Assembly: GCA_052145775.1 (NCBI GenBank)
Contig: JBKQNY010000167.1
Coordinates: 1-38,847 of the forward strand
Length of the DNA stretch: 38,847 bases
Direction: 5' to 3'
Origin: CAVYPR01 sp052145775
GTDB lineage: Bacteria; Actinomycetota; Acidimicrobiia; Acidimicrobiales; RAAP-2
A program made the position numbers and the translations under genes. Numbering within the stretch: position 1 is the first letter of the stretch; each line of letters begins with the position of its first letter. Positions 15,086 through 22,847 of this stretch are shown here, one piece after another. The notes beneath the pieces are model-generated. The model had not been told where the DNA came from and ran no database searches. It saw only the letters and a program-made list of their open reading frames with translations.

Positions 15086-15340
15086 ATGAGCGACGAGGCG
15101 GCCTTCGGGAGCCATCTCACCCGGCTCGACACCCTGTACTTCTCCACGACGGTGTTCACCACGGTCGGCTCTGGTGACATCGTCGCCAAGACCCAGGCCG
15201 GTCGAGCCGCCGTGCTCCGCCAGATGGTCTTGGACCTCGTGATCCTTGGCCTCGTGGTGCGCCTGGTTGTCAACGCCGCGAAGATCGGGCCGCGGCGGCA
15301 TCGTTCCCAGCTGTCACGTCAGCCAGCGCCCCGACCGTAA
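15086..15340 (+). pseudogene. 5'-truncated two-transmembrane potassium channel remnant
   Basis: The frame encodes a pore helix and selectivity filter (LDTLYFSTTVFTTVGSGDI; filter TVGSGD at residues 26-31) followed by the outer part of the second membrane helix (MVLDLVILGLVVRLVVNAAK). These match actinobacterial Ion_trans_2 channels, which normally have a first membrane helix and reach about 150-200 aa. Here the first helix is absent: the residues before the pore are hydrophilic. ATG at 15086 has AAAGG six nt upstream, so an 84-aa protein could be made, but it would lack half of the pore domain. I read it as a decayed gene; a functional microprotein is a less likely alternative. It converges with the ABC permease gene. 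Confidence 0.65.
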
Positions 15341-15371
15341 CGGGGAGGACCTTGCCGGGTGGGGAAGCTCT

Positions 15372-16253
15372 TCAGGACAGGACGCGGCGGCGGAAATTGC
15401 GCAGCCCGAGACCGAGGAAGAGAGCGCAGAAGCCCACCAGCACCGGGTAGATGACGTAGAGGTGCATGTGGGCGGCGTCGGTGAAGGCCGCTCGCATTCC
15501 CTCGTTGACGTAGATCAGCGGGTTGATGAGCACCAGGATCTGCAGCCAGTGCACCGTGCCGAGCTTCACGGGGACGAGGCGGGTCCACTGGTAGTAGGTG
15601 CCGCCCAGGAAGGTCACGGGCAGGACGACGAAGCCGAACATGAGACCGATGTTCCGGGGCTCGAAGGAGGTGCCGAGCAGGAGCCCCAGGGAGCTCATGG
15701 CCACGCACGACAGCGGCACGACGGTCACGATGATCCACCAGTGCAGCGAGATGTGGGCCTGGACACCCTCCGCGTGCACCACCGAGGCGATCGGCAGGAC
15801 GATGGCGGCCGAGATCAGGCCCTGCACCGATCCGGAAAGGACCTTGGAGACGGCCACCAGCCAGATGGGGCAGGGAGCCTGCACCCGGTCCTCGATCTCG
15901 CGGGTGAAGCCGAACTCCTGGGCCATCTGCATGGCCACCGCCTGGATGCCCTGGAACATGATCGAGATGCCGACCACCCCCGGAACCAGCACGGTGGCGA
16001 AGGCGGATTCGGCCAGCGGGCCGTGTCCGCCGCCCACGCTCTGTCCGATCTTCGGGAAGACGTAGAGGAAGACGAAGCAGAGCAGGAACGGCTGCACCAG
16101 GGTCCGGATCACGAACTCCCAGAAGTTCTTCCTGAGCACGACGAGGTCGCGCAGCATGAGGGCCTTCAATGCGGTGGCGCTCGATCCCATCGCCGAGCGG
16201 GTCGGCGTGGTCTCGATCCGGTCGAGGGTCGCGGTTCGGGCGACGGTGGTCAT
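15372..16253 (-). CDS. ABC-2 type permease (DrrB-like)
   Basis: This 293-aa membrane protein has about six hydrophobic segments after a hydrophilic N-terminus (LMLRDLVVLRKNFWEFVIRTL is the typical entry to the ABC-2 fold). The segments VLVPGVVGISIMFQGIQAVAMQM, EIEDRVQAPCPIWLVAVSKVL and LPVTFLGGTYYQWTRLP-like (FLGGTYYQ) are hallmarks of daunorubicin-resistance-type exporters. It lies 22 nt after the ATPase gene and is the last gene of the padR-ATPase-permease transcript. The likely role is export of a hydrophobic compound or lipid; the cargo is unknown. Confidence 0.92.
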   Translation of the reverse strand: MTTVARTATLDRIETTPTRSAMGSSATALKALMLRDLVVLRKNFWEFVIRTLVQPFLLCFVFLYVFPKIGQSVGGGHGPLAESAFATVLVPGVVGISIMFQGIQAVAMQMAQEFGFTREIEDRVQAPCPIWLVAVSKVLSGSVQGLISAAIVLPIASVVHAEGVQAHISLHWWIIVTVVPLSCVAMSSLGLLLGTSFEPRNIGLMFGFVVLPVTFLGGTYYQWTRLVPVKLGTVHWLQILVLINPLIYVNEGMRAAFTDAAHMHLYVIYPVLVGFCALFLGLGLRNFRRRVLS

Positions 16254-16275
16254 GGCCTGGAATCCCCTCGTTCCA

Positions 16276-17277
16276 TCAGTCGCGCAGCTCCTTGCCGGTG
16301 AGGTTGATGAAGACCGTCTCCAGGCTCGGCTCGGAGACGGTCAGGTCGGCGACGTGCACGCCCGACTCCTCGGCGGCGGTGACCACGCGGGGAAGCAGCC
16401 GTTCGGTGTTGCGCACGTGGAGCTCGATCCCGCCCTCGACCGCCCTGCTCTTGGTGAGGCCGTCCAGGCCTTCGAAGGCCGCCTCCAGGGAGCGGTGTTC
16501 GCCGGCGGCCCTGACCGTCACGATCGTGTCGGCGTCCACCCCGTGCTTCAGCTGGTCCGGCGTATCCAAGGCCAGGATCCTGCCGTGATCCATGATGGCC
16601 ACCCGGTCACAGAGCTGGTCGGCCTCCTCCATGTAGTGGGTGGTGAGGAGGATGGTCTGCCCTTCGCGGTTGAGCTCGCCCAGGAGGTCCCACAGGGCGA
16701 GCCTGCTCTGGGGGTCGAGGCCGGCGGTCGGCTCATCGAGGAAGAGAACGGCCGGTCGGTGGAAGATGGCCCGGGCCACCATGAGCCGCTGGGCCATGCC
16801 GCCCGAGAGCGCGTAGACCGACGCCCCGGCCCACTTGGACAGCTGGAACTTCTCCAGCAGATCGTCGGCCATCAGGCGCGACTCCCTCGACCCCATGCCG
16901 AAGAGCCGGCCGTGGAAGTAGAGGTTCTCCCATACCGAGAGCTGCCGGTCGAGGGTGTTCTGCTGGCTCACGATCCCGAGGATCTGCTTGGCCAGCGACG
17001 GGTGGCGGACGACGTCGATGCCGCCGACCCACGCCGATCCCGAGGTCGGTACGACCCGGGTGGTGAGCATCCCGGCGGTGGTGGTCTTCCCCGCCCCGTT
17101 GGGACCGAGGAGCCCGAAGATCTCGCCGGTGCCCACGGTGAGGTCCAGGCTGTCGACCGCCCGGAAGTCGGTTCCGGCGTAGACCTTGGTGAGGCCGACC
17201 GTCACGATCTCGGGTTCGCCCTCGGGCGCCGACCCGTCGAGGCGTGGCTCGGCGGTCTGGGTGGGGGAGTGGGTCAT
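16276..17277 (-). CDS. ABC transporter ATP-binding protein (DrrA-like)
   Basis: This 333-aa ATPase powers the permease encoded next to it. Walker A is GPNGAGKTTT (residues 58-67), the signature LSGGMAQR, Walker B LFLDEPTAGLD and the H-loop TTHYMEEADQL. A C-terminal extension of about 90 residues (from AAGEHRSLEAAFEG to SLETVFINLTGKELRD) is typical of DrrA-type subunits and helps contact the permease. The gene starts 49 nt after padR, consistent with one operon repressed by PadR. Substrate range cannot be told from sequence. Confidence 0.95.
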   Translation of the reverse strand: MTHSPTQTAEPRLDGSAPEGEPEIVTVGLTKVYAGTDFRAVDSLDLTVGTGEIFGLLGPNGAGKTTTAGMLTTRVVPTSGSAWVGGIDVVRHPSLAKQILGIVSQQNTLDRQLSVWENLYFHGRLFGMGSRESRLMADDLLEKFQLSKWAGASVYALSGGMAQRLMVARAIFHRPAVLFLDEPTAGLDPQSRLALWDLLGELNREGQTILLTTHYMEEADQLCDRVAIMDHGRILALDTPDQLKHGVDADTIVTVRAAGEHRSLEAAFEGLDGLTKSRAVEGGIELHVRNTERLLPRVVTAAEESGVHVADLTVSEPSLETVFINLTGKELRD

Positions 17278-17326
17278 GGGAGCTCACGCGACCCTTTGAG
17301 GGGCACGGTCCGCAGGTTACCCGGGG

Positions 17327-17863
17327 TCAATCGCCGGCGAGCAGGCGGTAGAGCTCGCGCCGGGCCCCGTCGACGATGGCCGTCGCCCGCTCGATCTGCT
17401 CGGGGCTTCCCGTCGTCGACACCTGCCGGGCGGCCGCCATCGTCCCGAACGTCGCCTCGCGCAGCGACTGGACGCCGTTGCTGTCGCCGCGCTCCCACGG
17501 GGGACCGCCCGCCCGCTCGCCCACCTCGGCCTCGGCCCGGCCCGCCTCGGTCAGCTCGTAGACGCGGGTGCCGTCCTGCTCCTCGGACCTGACGAGGCCC
17601 TCGTCCTCGAGCATCTGCAGGGTCGGGTAGACCGAGCCGGGGCTCGGCCGCCAGGACCCGCCGCTGCTCGCCTCGAGCCGCCGCATTACCTCGTAGCCGT
17701 GGGCCGGCTCCTCCCGCAGCGCCGAGAGGATGGCCCGTCGGATGTCGCCGCGGCGCATTCGCCGCCGTCCCCCGCCCCAGCCGAAGCCGGGGTGCTCCGC
17801 CCCCCGCATCGAGTGGTGGCGGCCTCGCCGGCCCTTTCTCGTCCTGTCGTCAGCGTTGGTCAT
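17327..17863 (-). CDS. PadR-family transcriptional repressor
   Basis: The 178-aa protein has a PadR winged helix at about residues 38-110: RRAILSALREEPAHGYEVMRRLE, then SPGSVYPTLQMLEDEGLVRSEEQDGTRVYELTEAGRAE. The first 35 residues are basic and glycine-rich (RTRKGRRGRHH, GFGWGGGRRR), as often seen in actinobacterial PadR proteins. The ATG follows a GGAGAAGG site. The C-terminal helix would dimerise. It is the first gene of an operon with an ABC exporter, and a perfect palindrome overlaps its -10, so autorepression released by an exporter substrate is likely. Confidence 0.92.
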   Translation of the reverse strand: MTNADDRTRKGRRGRHHSMRGAEHPGFGWGGGRRRMRRGDIRRAILSALREEPAHGYEVMRRLEASSGGSWRPSPGSVYPTLQMLEDEGLVRSEEQDGTRVYELTEAGRAEAEVGERAGGPPWERGDSNGVQSLREATFGTMAAARQVSTTGSPEQIERATAIVDGARRELYRLLAGD

Positions 17864-17929
17864 GTCCTTCTCCGTTTCGTCGGTTTCGTCACCCCGGCTC
17901 CTGCCGGGTCGCCCTCTCGGCGATCTAAC

Positions 17930-17964
17930 ACGATATATCGTAATGCATCGTGACCGGTTGTCAA
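17930..17964 (-). promoter_or_regulatory. padR promoter with overlapping palindromic operator
   Basis: On the minus strand TTGACA (17959-17964), a 16-bp spacer and TACGAT (17937-17942) form a strong sigma-70-type promoter. The perfect 12-bp palindrome ACGATATATCGT (17930-17941) covers most of the -10 and the bases after it. This is the arrangement expected for an autoregulating repressor such as PadR. Binding by PadR is inferred. Confidence 0.75.
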
Positions 17965-18034
17965 GCCGACAGCGCGCGGCGGGCCCCGCAAGGCCGGCCG
18001 GGGAACAGGCCGGGGGCCCAGGCAGTTGTCAAGA

Positions 18035-18050
18035 GGTGCCGGTTTGCACC
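18035..18050. repeat. Small inverted repeat upstream of msrA
   Basis: GGTGC (18035-18039) and GCACC (18046-18050) can pair around a 6-nt loop. It lies 33 bp before the msrA start. Function is unknown; it might be an operator or a leader hairpin. Confidence 0.3.
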
Positions 18051-18082
18051 GGTGACACCGAGGACGAGGAGGCACGCAAGCC

Positions 18083-18742
18083 ATGGGACTGTTCGCCGGC
18101 CGCAAGAGCGAGATGGTGTCCCCCGAGCACGCCCTGCCCGGCCGACCCGAGCCGATGGCCGTCCCACCGGCCCATCTCGTGCTCGGGACCCCGCTCGTGC
18201 CACCGTTCCCCGAGGGCACCGAGCGGGCCGTCTTCGCCATGGGCTGCTTCTGGGGGGCCGAGCGCCTGTTCTGGGAGGCCGACGGGGTGTACACCACCGC
18301 CGTCGGCTACGCGGGGGGCTTCACCCCCAACCCCACCTACGAGGAGGTGTGCTCCGGGCGTACGGGCCACGCCGAGGTGGTGCTCTGCGTCTTCGACCCG
18401 GCGCGGACCACGTACCGGGCGATGCTGACGCGCTTCTTCGAGGGCCACGACCCCACCCAGGGGATGCGACAGGGCAACGACACGGGGACGCAGTACCGCT
18501 CGGCCATCTACACCCACTCGACCACCCAAGAAGAGGCCGCCCGCTCGGCCCTTGCCGACTACGAGCGGGCGGTCACCGCCGCCGGCTACGGCCCGATCAC
18601 CACCGAGATCGCACCGGCCGGCCCCTTCTACTACGCCGAGCCCTACCACCAGCAGTACCTGGCGGCCAACCCCGGCGGCTACTGCGGCCTCGGCGGCACC
18701 GGGGTGGCATGCCCGGTTGGCCTCCCCGGCGTGGGGGAGTGA
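18083..18742 (+). CDS. msrA: Peptide methionine (S)-S-oxide reductase
   Basis: It reduces methionine-S-sulfoxide in proteins or free form. The 219-aa length matches long MsrA forms. The catalytic site is GCFWGAER with C55, and GMRQGNDTGTQYRSAIYTHS carries the substrate-binding segment. Two C-terminal cysteines (C201 and C210, in GGYCGLGGTGVACP) are placed to act as resolving and recycling residues. The N-terminal 45 residues are an extension before the catalytic core, as in mycobacterial and E. coli-type MsrA. The gene is divergent from padR and converges with the nitronate-monooxygenase-like gene. The upstream TTGTCA at 18026-18031 lacks a convincing -10, so I do not call its promoter. Confidence 0.95.
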   Translation: MGLFAGRKSEMVSPEHALPGRPEPMAVPPAHLVLGTPLVPPFPEGTERAVFAMGCFWGAERLFWEADGVYTTAVGYAGGFTPNPTYEEVCSGRTGHAEVVLCVFDPARTTYRAMLTRFFEGHDPTQGMRQGNDTGTQYRSAIYTHSTTQEEAARSALADYERAVTAAGYGPITTEIAPAGPFYYAEPYHQQYLAANPGGYCGLGGTGVACPVGLPGVGE

Positions 18743-18752
18743 GGAGAGCCGC

Positions 18753-19733
18753 TCAGGCGCCGGTGGCCGGCCGCTCCGCGCCAAGGCGGTCCAGCGCCTC
18801 GGTGGCCTCGGCCACGAACCGGCGAACCAGCTCGGCCGCCGGCACGAGTCCGTCGATGCCGCCCACCCCTTGTCCGGCGGGGTAGCACTCCCTGGCCGGG
18901 TCGACGTCGGTGGCGTCCTCGTCGCCGCCGAGGTGGAGCGCCCCGTCCGAGATGGCCCGGCCAAGCTGCTCGGGGAACCTCCCAACCTCTTCGGGGTGGG
19001 CCTCGAAGTGGGCCGTGTAGTCGTTGGCCAGGACGCGCATGGTCTTCCCCGAGTAGGCACGGCTGACGGTGGTCCCGTCCTCGTGGCCGGCCAGCAGGGC
19101 CTTCTTGTAGCCGGCCACGGCGCGGGCCTCGGGGGTGGCAATGAAGCGGGTGCCGACCCAGACGCCGTCGGCCCCGAGGGCCAGCGCCGCCGCCAGGCCG
19201 CGGCCGTCGAAGATGCCGCCGGCGGCCACCACCGGCACCCGGTCGCCCACGGCGTCGACCACCTGGGGCACGAGGGGCATGGTGGCCACCCGGCCGGTGT
19301 GCCCGCCGGCCTCGGTCCCCTGGGCGACGACCAGGTCGCACCCGGCGTCGACGGCCCGCACGGCGTGGTCCACCTTCCCGCACATGCTGACCACCACCAG
19401 CCCGTGGCGGTGGCAGAGGTCGACCACCTCGGTGGGGACCCCCAGTCCGGCCACGAAGGCGCTGGCCCCACCCTCGATGGCCAGCTCCACCTGGGCCACG
19501 AGGCCCCGGGGCATGGCCGTGAGCAGGTCGACCCCGAAGGGCCGCTCGGTGGCGGCGCGCACCGCGGCCATCTCCTCCACCAGCTGCCCGTCGCCCATGG
19601 TCGAGGCGCCGAGACAGCCGAACCCGCCGGCCTCGCTGACCGCGGCGACCAGGGGGGCGTAGGCGACGCCGCCCATGCCGGCCAGCATGACCGGGTGCTC
19701 GATGCCGAGGAGGTCGGTCAGTCGGGTTCGCAT
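18753..19733 (-). CDS. Nitronate monooxygenase-like FMN flavoprotein
   Basis: This 326-aa TIM-barrel FMN enzyme belongs to the NPD/2-nitropropane dioxygenase family. The start (LLGIEHPVMLAGMGGVA), AQGTEAGGHTG, VPVVAAGGIFDGRGLAAALALGADGVWVGTRF and YKKALLAG segments are diagnostic and include the phosphate-binding loop. Nitronate oxidation is the known activity of characterised members, but many paralogues in actinobacteria act on other, often unknown, substrates or serve as enoyl reductases. A -10-like GACGTT six nt before the ATG suggests a leaderless mRNA. It faces msrA tail-to-tail and stands alone otherwise. Confidence 0.88.
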   Translation of the reverse strand: MRTRLTDLLGIEHPVMLAGMGGVAYAPLVAAVSEAGGFGCLGASTMGDGQLVEEMAAVRAATERPFGVDLLTAMPRGLVAQVELAIEGGASAFVAGLGVPTEVVDLCHRHGLVVVSMCGKVDHAVRAVDAGCDLVVAQGTEAGGHTGRVATMPLVPQVVDAVGDRVPVVAAGGIFDGRGLAAALALGADGVWVGTRFIATPEARAVAGYKKALLAGHEDGTTVSRAYSGKTMRVLANDYTAHFEAHPEEVGRFPEQLGRAISDGALHLGGDEDATDVDPARECYPAGQGVGGIDGLVPAAELVRRFVAEATEALDRLGAERPATGA

Positions 19734-19809
19734 GGCGTCAACGTCGGTTCAGGGGGCATTCGAGCGCGATCATCTCCGAGACCGGTGCCGCACCGCCAGG
19801 TGCGGGTAA

Positions 19810-19838
19810 TTGCTTTGTAATCAATACAGTTCTACAAT
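19810..19838 (+). promoter_or_regulatory. marR promoter with internal inverted repeats
   Basis: TTGCTT (19810-19815), a 17-bp spacer and TACAAT (19833-19838) form a good promoter. The ATG lies 9 nt beyond the -10, so the mRNA is leaderless or nearly so. Two inverted repeats lie in it: TGTA-N5-TACA (19816-19828) in the spacer, and TTGTA-N13-TACAA (19815-19837), whose right arm is in the -10. The AT-rich block is unusual in this GC-rich DNA. Either repeat could bind the MarR encoded just downstream. Confidence 0.7.
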
Positions 19839-19847
19839 GCTGGCAAG

Positions 19848-20438
19848 ATGACCGCGCCCACCCTCGGCCCGAGTGTGAACGCACCGCCGTTGGCCGACCC
19901 CCCGCGCGGTCGGCGGACCGCAGGGCGGGGCGCCCAGAACCCGCGCGGCACGGTCGAGGACGAGCAGGCGTCGCAGATGTTCCTGGCCTTCACCCGGCTC
20001 CTGCGCGGGCCGCGGCACACCGGGATGATGCCCCGGCACGTCCAGGCCCTGCTCCAGAGCGGCTACCTCGCCCCCCGCCACATGAGCGCCTTCGCCGTGG
20101 TGGCCCTCGACGGCCCCCTGACCGTGTCCGAGCTGGCCCAGCGAGAGGGGCTGGCCCTCTCCACGGCCAGCCTGCTGGTGACCCAGCTGGGCGAGGCCGG
20201 ACTGGTCGAGCGCCACGAGGACGCGGCCGATCGCCGGCGCACGGTCGTCTCGGTGGCGCCCCGCCACCGTCGGGAGAGCGAGGCGGTCCTCGAGTCAAAG
20301 CTGGCGCCGCTCCGCCGCGCCCTGGCCCGCATGGGCCCCGAACGGGCTGCGGCCATGCTCGAGGGGCTGCAGATCCTCGTCGAGGAGACCACGGGCGCAG
20401 AGGTGCAAGCCCGCGCCCGGGCCGAGGGCGGGTCGTGA
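19848..20438 (+). CDS. MarR-family transcriptional regulator
   Basis: The 196-aa regulator has a MarR winged helix: LLQSGYLAPRHMSAFAVVALDGPLTVSELAQREGLALSTASLLVTQLGEAGLVERHEDAADRRRTVVSV contains the helix-turn-helix (ALSTASLLVTQL) and the DRRR wing. The 40-residue N-terminus is low-complexity and probably disordered. It heads an operon with an MMPL transporter (4-nt overlap) and an MFS transporter, so it most likely represses efflux genes and its own promoter, releasing them on ligand binding. The inverted repeats in the promoter are the likely operators. Confidence 0.92.
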   Translation: MTAPTLGPSVNAPPLADPPRGRRTAGRGAQNPRGTVEDEQASQMFLAFTRLLRGPRHTGMMPRHVQALLQSGYLAPRHMSAFAVVALDGPLTVSELAQREGLALSTASLLVTQLGEAGLVERHEDAADRRRTVVSVAPRHRRESEAVLESKLAPLRRALARMGPERAAAMLEGLQILVEETTGAEVQARARAEGGS

Positions 20439-22834
20439 GCGCGGTCTTCGGCGCCATCGGGCGCGGCGCCGTCCGCCTGCGCTGGCTGGTGGTCATCGTC
20501 TGGGTGGTGGTGACCGTGCTGGCCGTGCATACCTTCCCCTCCCTGGCCAGCCAGGTGAACAACAACAACAGCGCCTTCCTGCCCGCCAGCGCGCCCAGCA
20601 ACCAGGCCGCGCTGCTGGCCCAGCCGCTCATCGGCTCCATCAACCAGAGCGAGGTGCCGGTCGTGGCCGTCACCGGCGGCGCCCACCTTGACGCGACGGA
20701 CGAGGCGGCGCTCAAGCGGGCGGTCGAGGAGCTGAGCCGGGTGAAGAGCGTGAAGTCGGTCGACTTCCTGGGGGCCTCACCGAACGGGCGCGCCGCCCAG
20801 CTGCTCGTGATCTCTACGGTGAACAATTTCGACCAGACAGGCGTGAACGCCCTGGTCCGTCACCTCCAGTCCGCCCTCGACCGTGTCGGGTTCCCCTCCG
20901 ACCTGCACGTGAACATGGCCGGTGAGGTGGCGACGGAGGTCGCCAACCAACAGCAGTCCAAGAAGCAGGGCAACGAGATCCAGCTCTTCAGCGTCCTGTT
21001 CATCCTGGTGCTCCTGCTCATCATCTTCCGATCGCTGCTGGCCCCGGTGATCACCCTGCTCGGCCCGCTCTTCGCCCTCGCCCTCTCGGGCTCGTTCATC
21101 GGCGCCCTGGGCGCGCACGGCCTCAAGATCTCCTTCTTCACCCAGATCCTGCTCATCGTGCTGCTGCTGGGTGCGGGTACCGACTACGGCCTCTTCCTCG
21201 TCTTCAGGGTGCGCGAGGAGCTGCTCGACGGCCGCGACCCGCACGAGGCGGTGGCCGTCGGCATGGCCCGGGTGGGCGAATCGATCAGCGCCTCGGCGGC
21301 CACGGTGGTGGTTGCCCTCCTCACCCTCACCCTGGCCAGCTTCGGCATCTACCACGACCTCGGCGTGCCGCTGGCCATCGGCATCGTGGTCATGCTGCTC
21401 GCCGGGATCACCCTGCTCCCGGCGCTGCTGGCCATCTTCGGGCGCGCCGTCTTCTGGCCGTCGGCGACGGCGCCCCGCGAGCACCGCGAGGGCACCTGGG
21501 GGCGGATCGCCGGGCGCCTGGTGCAGCGGCCGGCACTGACCCTCAGCATCGGGGTGGTGGTCTTCGGGGCGCTCGCCCTGTGCACCCTGGGTTTCAAGTC
21601 CGGCGGCTTCGGCGGCAAGGTGACGGCGCCGGCCGGGTCCAGCGCGGCCACCGGCAACGCCGCACAGGCCACCAACTTCCCCCAGTCCAACACCAACCCG
21701 ACCAACGTGATCATGCGGTTCCCGACCTCGGTGTGGACAGATCCCTCCGGCCTGGCCGTGGCCACCCGCGGCCTCGTGCAGAGCGGCGAGTTCAGCACCC
21801 TGTCGGGCCCCCTCGACCCCAACGGGACCACCCTCACCCCCGAGCAGCTGACCACCCTCTATCACGAGCTGGGCGTCACTCCCCAGGAGCTGGCCAAGAC
21901 GGCGCCGGTGGCCCCGGCCGACTCACCGGTCCCAGCAGACCTGTACGAGGCGTACGTGGCGGCGTCGCGCTACATCGCCGCCGACGGCAAGACCGTCCAG
22001 TGGGAGGCGGGGCTCAAGGCCGGCAACCCGCAGTCGACAGCCGCCCTCGCCGCCATCCCGGCCATCCGCCACACGGTCGAGCAGGTGGCCAGCCGGGCCG
22101 GGGCCAACGACAGCGGCGTGGCCGGTGAGGCGCCGGCCCTCTACGACGTGGGCAACATCTCCGGGCGCGACCTGCGGCTCATCATCCCGATCGCCGCGCT
22201 GGCCATCGGGGTGGTGCTGGCCCTCGTGCTGCGCAGCCTGGTGGCCCCGCTCTACCTGATCGTGAGCGTCGTCCTCTCCTACCTCGCCTCGCTCGGGCTG
22301 TGCGTGCTCCTCTTCATGAAGATCGGCAGCCAGGAGGGGCTCGTCTTCCTCCTGCCCTTCCTCATGTTCGTCTTCCTGCTGGCACTGGGCGAGGACTACA
22401 ACATCCTGGTCATGACGCGCATCCGCGAGGAGGCGCACCACCGGCCCCTCCGCCAGGCCGTGGTGCGCGCCGTCGGCGCCACCGGCCCGACGGTCACCTC
22501 GGCCGGCGTGGTCCTGGCCGGCACCTTCTGCGTGCTGGCCGTCGTCGGCGGATCGGGCACAGGCGGCCAGTCCATCCGCGAGATCGGGTTCGGGTTGGCC
22601 ATGGGGATCCTGCTCGACACCTTCGTCGTGCGCACCGTGCTGGTGCCGTCCACGGTCATGCTGCTCGGACGGTGGAACTGGTGGCCCTCGCCGCTCAGCC
22701 GCCCCGACGCCCAGCTCGCCGAGCCCGACTTGGTGGCCGTCGCCGCGGACCGGAGCAGTTCGGTCGACGGGCACCTGGCGCAGTCGGCCGCCGACGCCGC
22801 GGCGGCGGCGCCGCCCTCGTCAGGTTCGGGGTGA
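20435..22834 (+). CDS. MMPL-family RND transporter
   Basis: This 799-aa integral membrane exporter has twelve expected helices in two halves, each with a large extracytoplasmic loop (about 35-175 and about 380-590). Signature proton-relay motifs are visible: GTDYGLFLVFRVREE at residue 248 onward and GEDYNILVMTRIREE at 652 onward. MMPL proteins export lipids, siderophores or drugs in actinobacteria. The GTG start overlaps the marR stop by 4 nt, so translation is coupled. The tail (about 35 residues rich in Ala and Ser) is not conserved. Cargo is unknown, but joint control by MarR and the adjacent MFS gene favours drug or toxic-lipid efflux. Confidence 0.94.
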   Translation: MSAVFGAIGRGAVRLRWLVVIVWVVVTVLAVHTFPSLASQVNNNNSAFLPASAPSNQAALLAQPLIGSINQSEVPVVAVTGGAHLDATDEAALKRAVEELSRVKSVKSVDFLGASPNGRAAQLLVISTVNNFDQTGVNALVRHLQSALDRVGFPSDLHVNMAGEVATEVANQQQSKKQGNEIQLFSVLFILVLLLIIFRSLLAPVITLLGPLFALALSGSFIGALGAHGLKISFFTQILLIVLLLGAGTDYGLFLVFRVREELLDGRDPHEAVAVGMARVGESISASAATVVVALLTLTLASFGIYHDLGVPLAIGIVVMLLAGITLLPALLAIFGRAVFWPSATAPREHREGTWGRIAGRLVQRPALTLSIGVVVFGALALCTLGFKSGGFGGKVTAPAGSSAATGNAAQATNFPQSNTNPTNVIMRFPTSVWTDPSGLAVATRGLVQSGEFSTLSGPLDPNGTTLTPEQLTTLYHELGVTPQELAKTAPVAPADSPVPADLYEAYVAASRYIAADGKTVQWEAGLKAGNPQSTAALAAIPAIRHTVEQVASRAGANDSGVAGEAPALYDVGNISGRDLRLIIPIAALAIGVVLALVLRSLVAPLYLIVSVVLSYLASLGLCVLLFMKIGSQEGLVFLLPFLMFVFLLALGEDYNILVMTRIREEAHHRPLRQAVVRAVGATGPTVTSAGVVLAGTFCVLAVVGGSGTGGQSIREIGFGLAMGILLDTFVVRTVLVPSTVMLLGRWNWWPSPLSRPDAQLAEPDLVAVAADRSSSVDGHLAQSAADAAAAAPPSSGSG

Positions 22835-22847
22835 GCGGAGGGCACCG

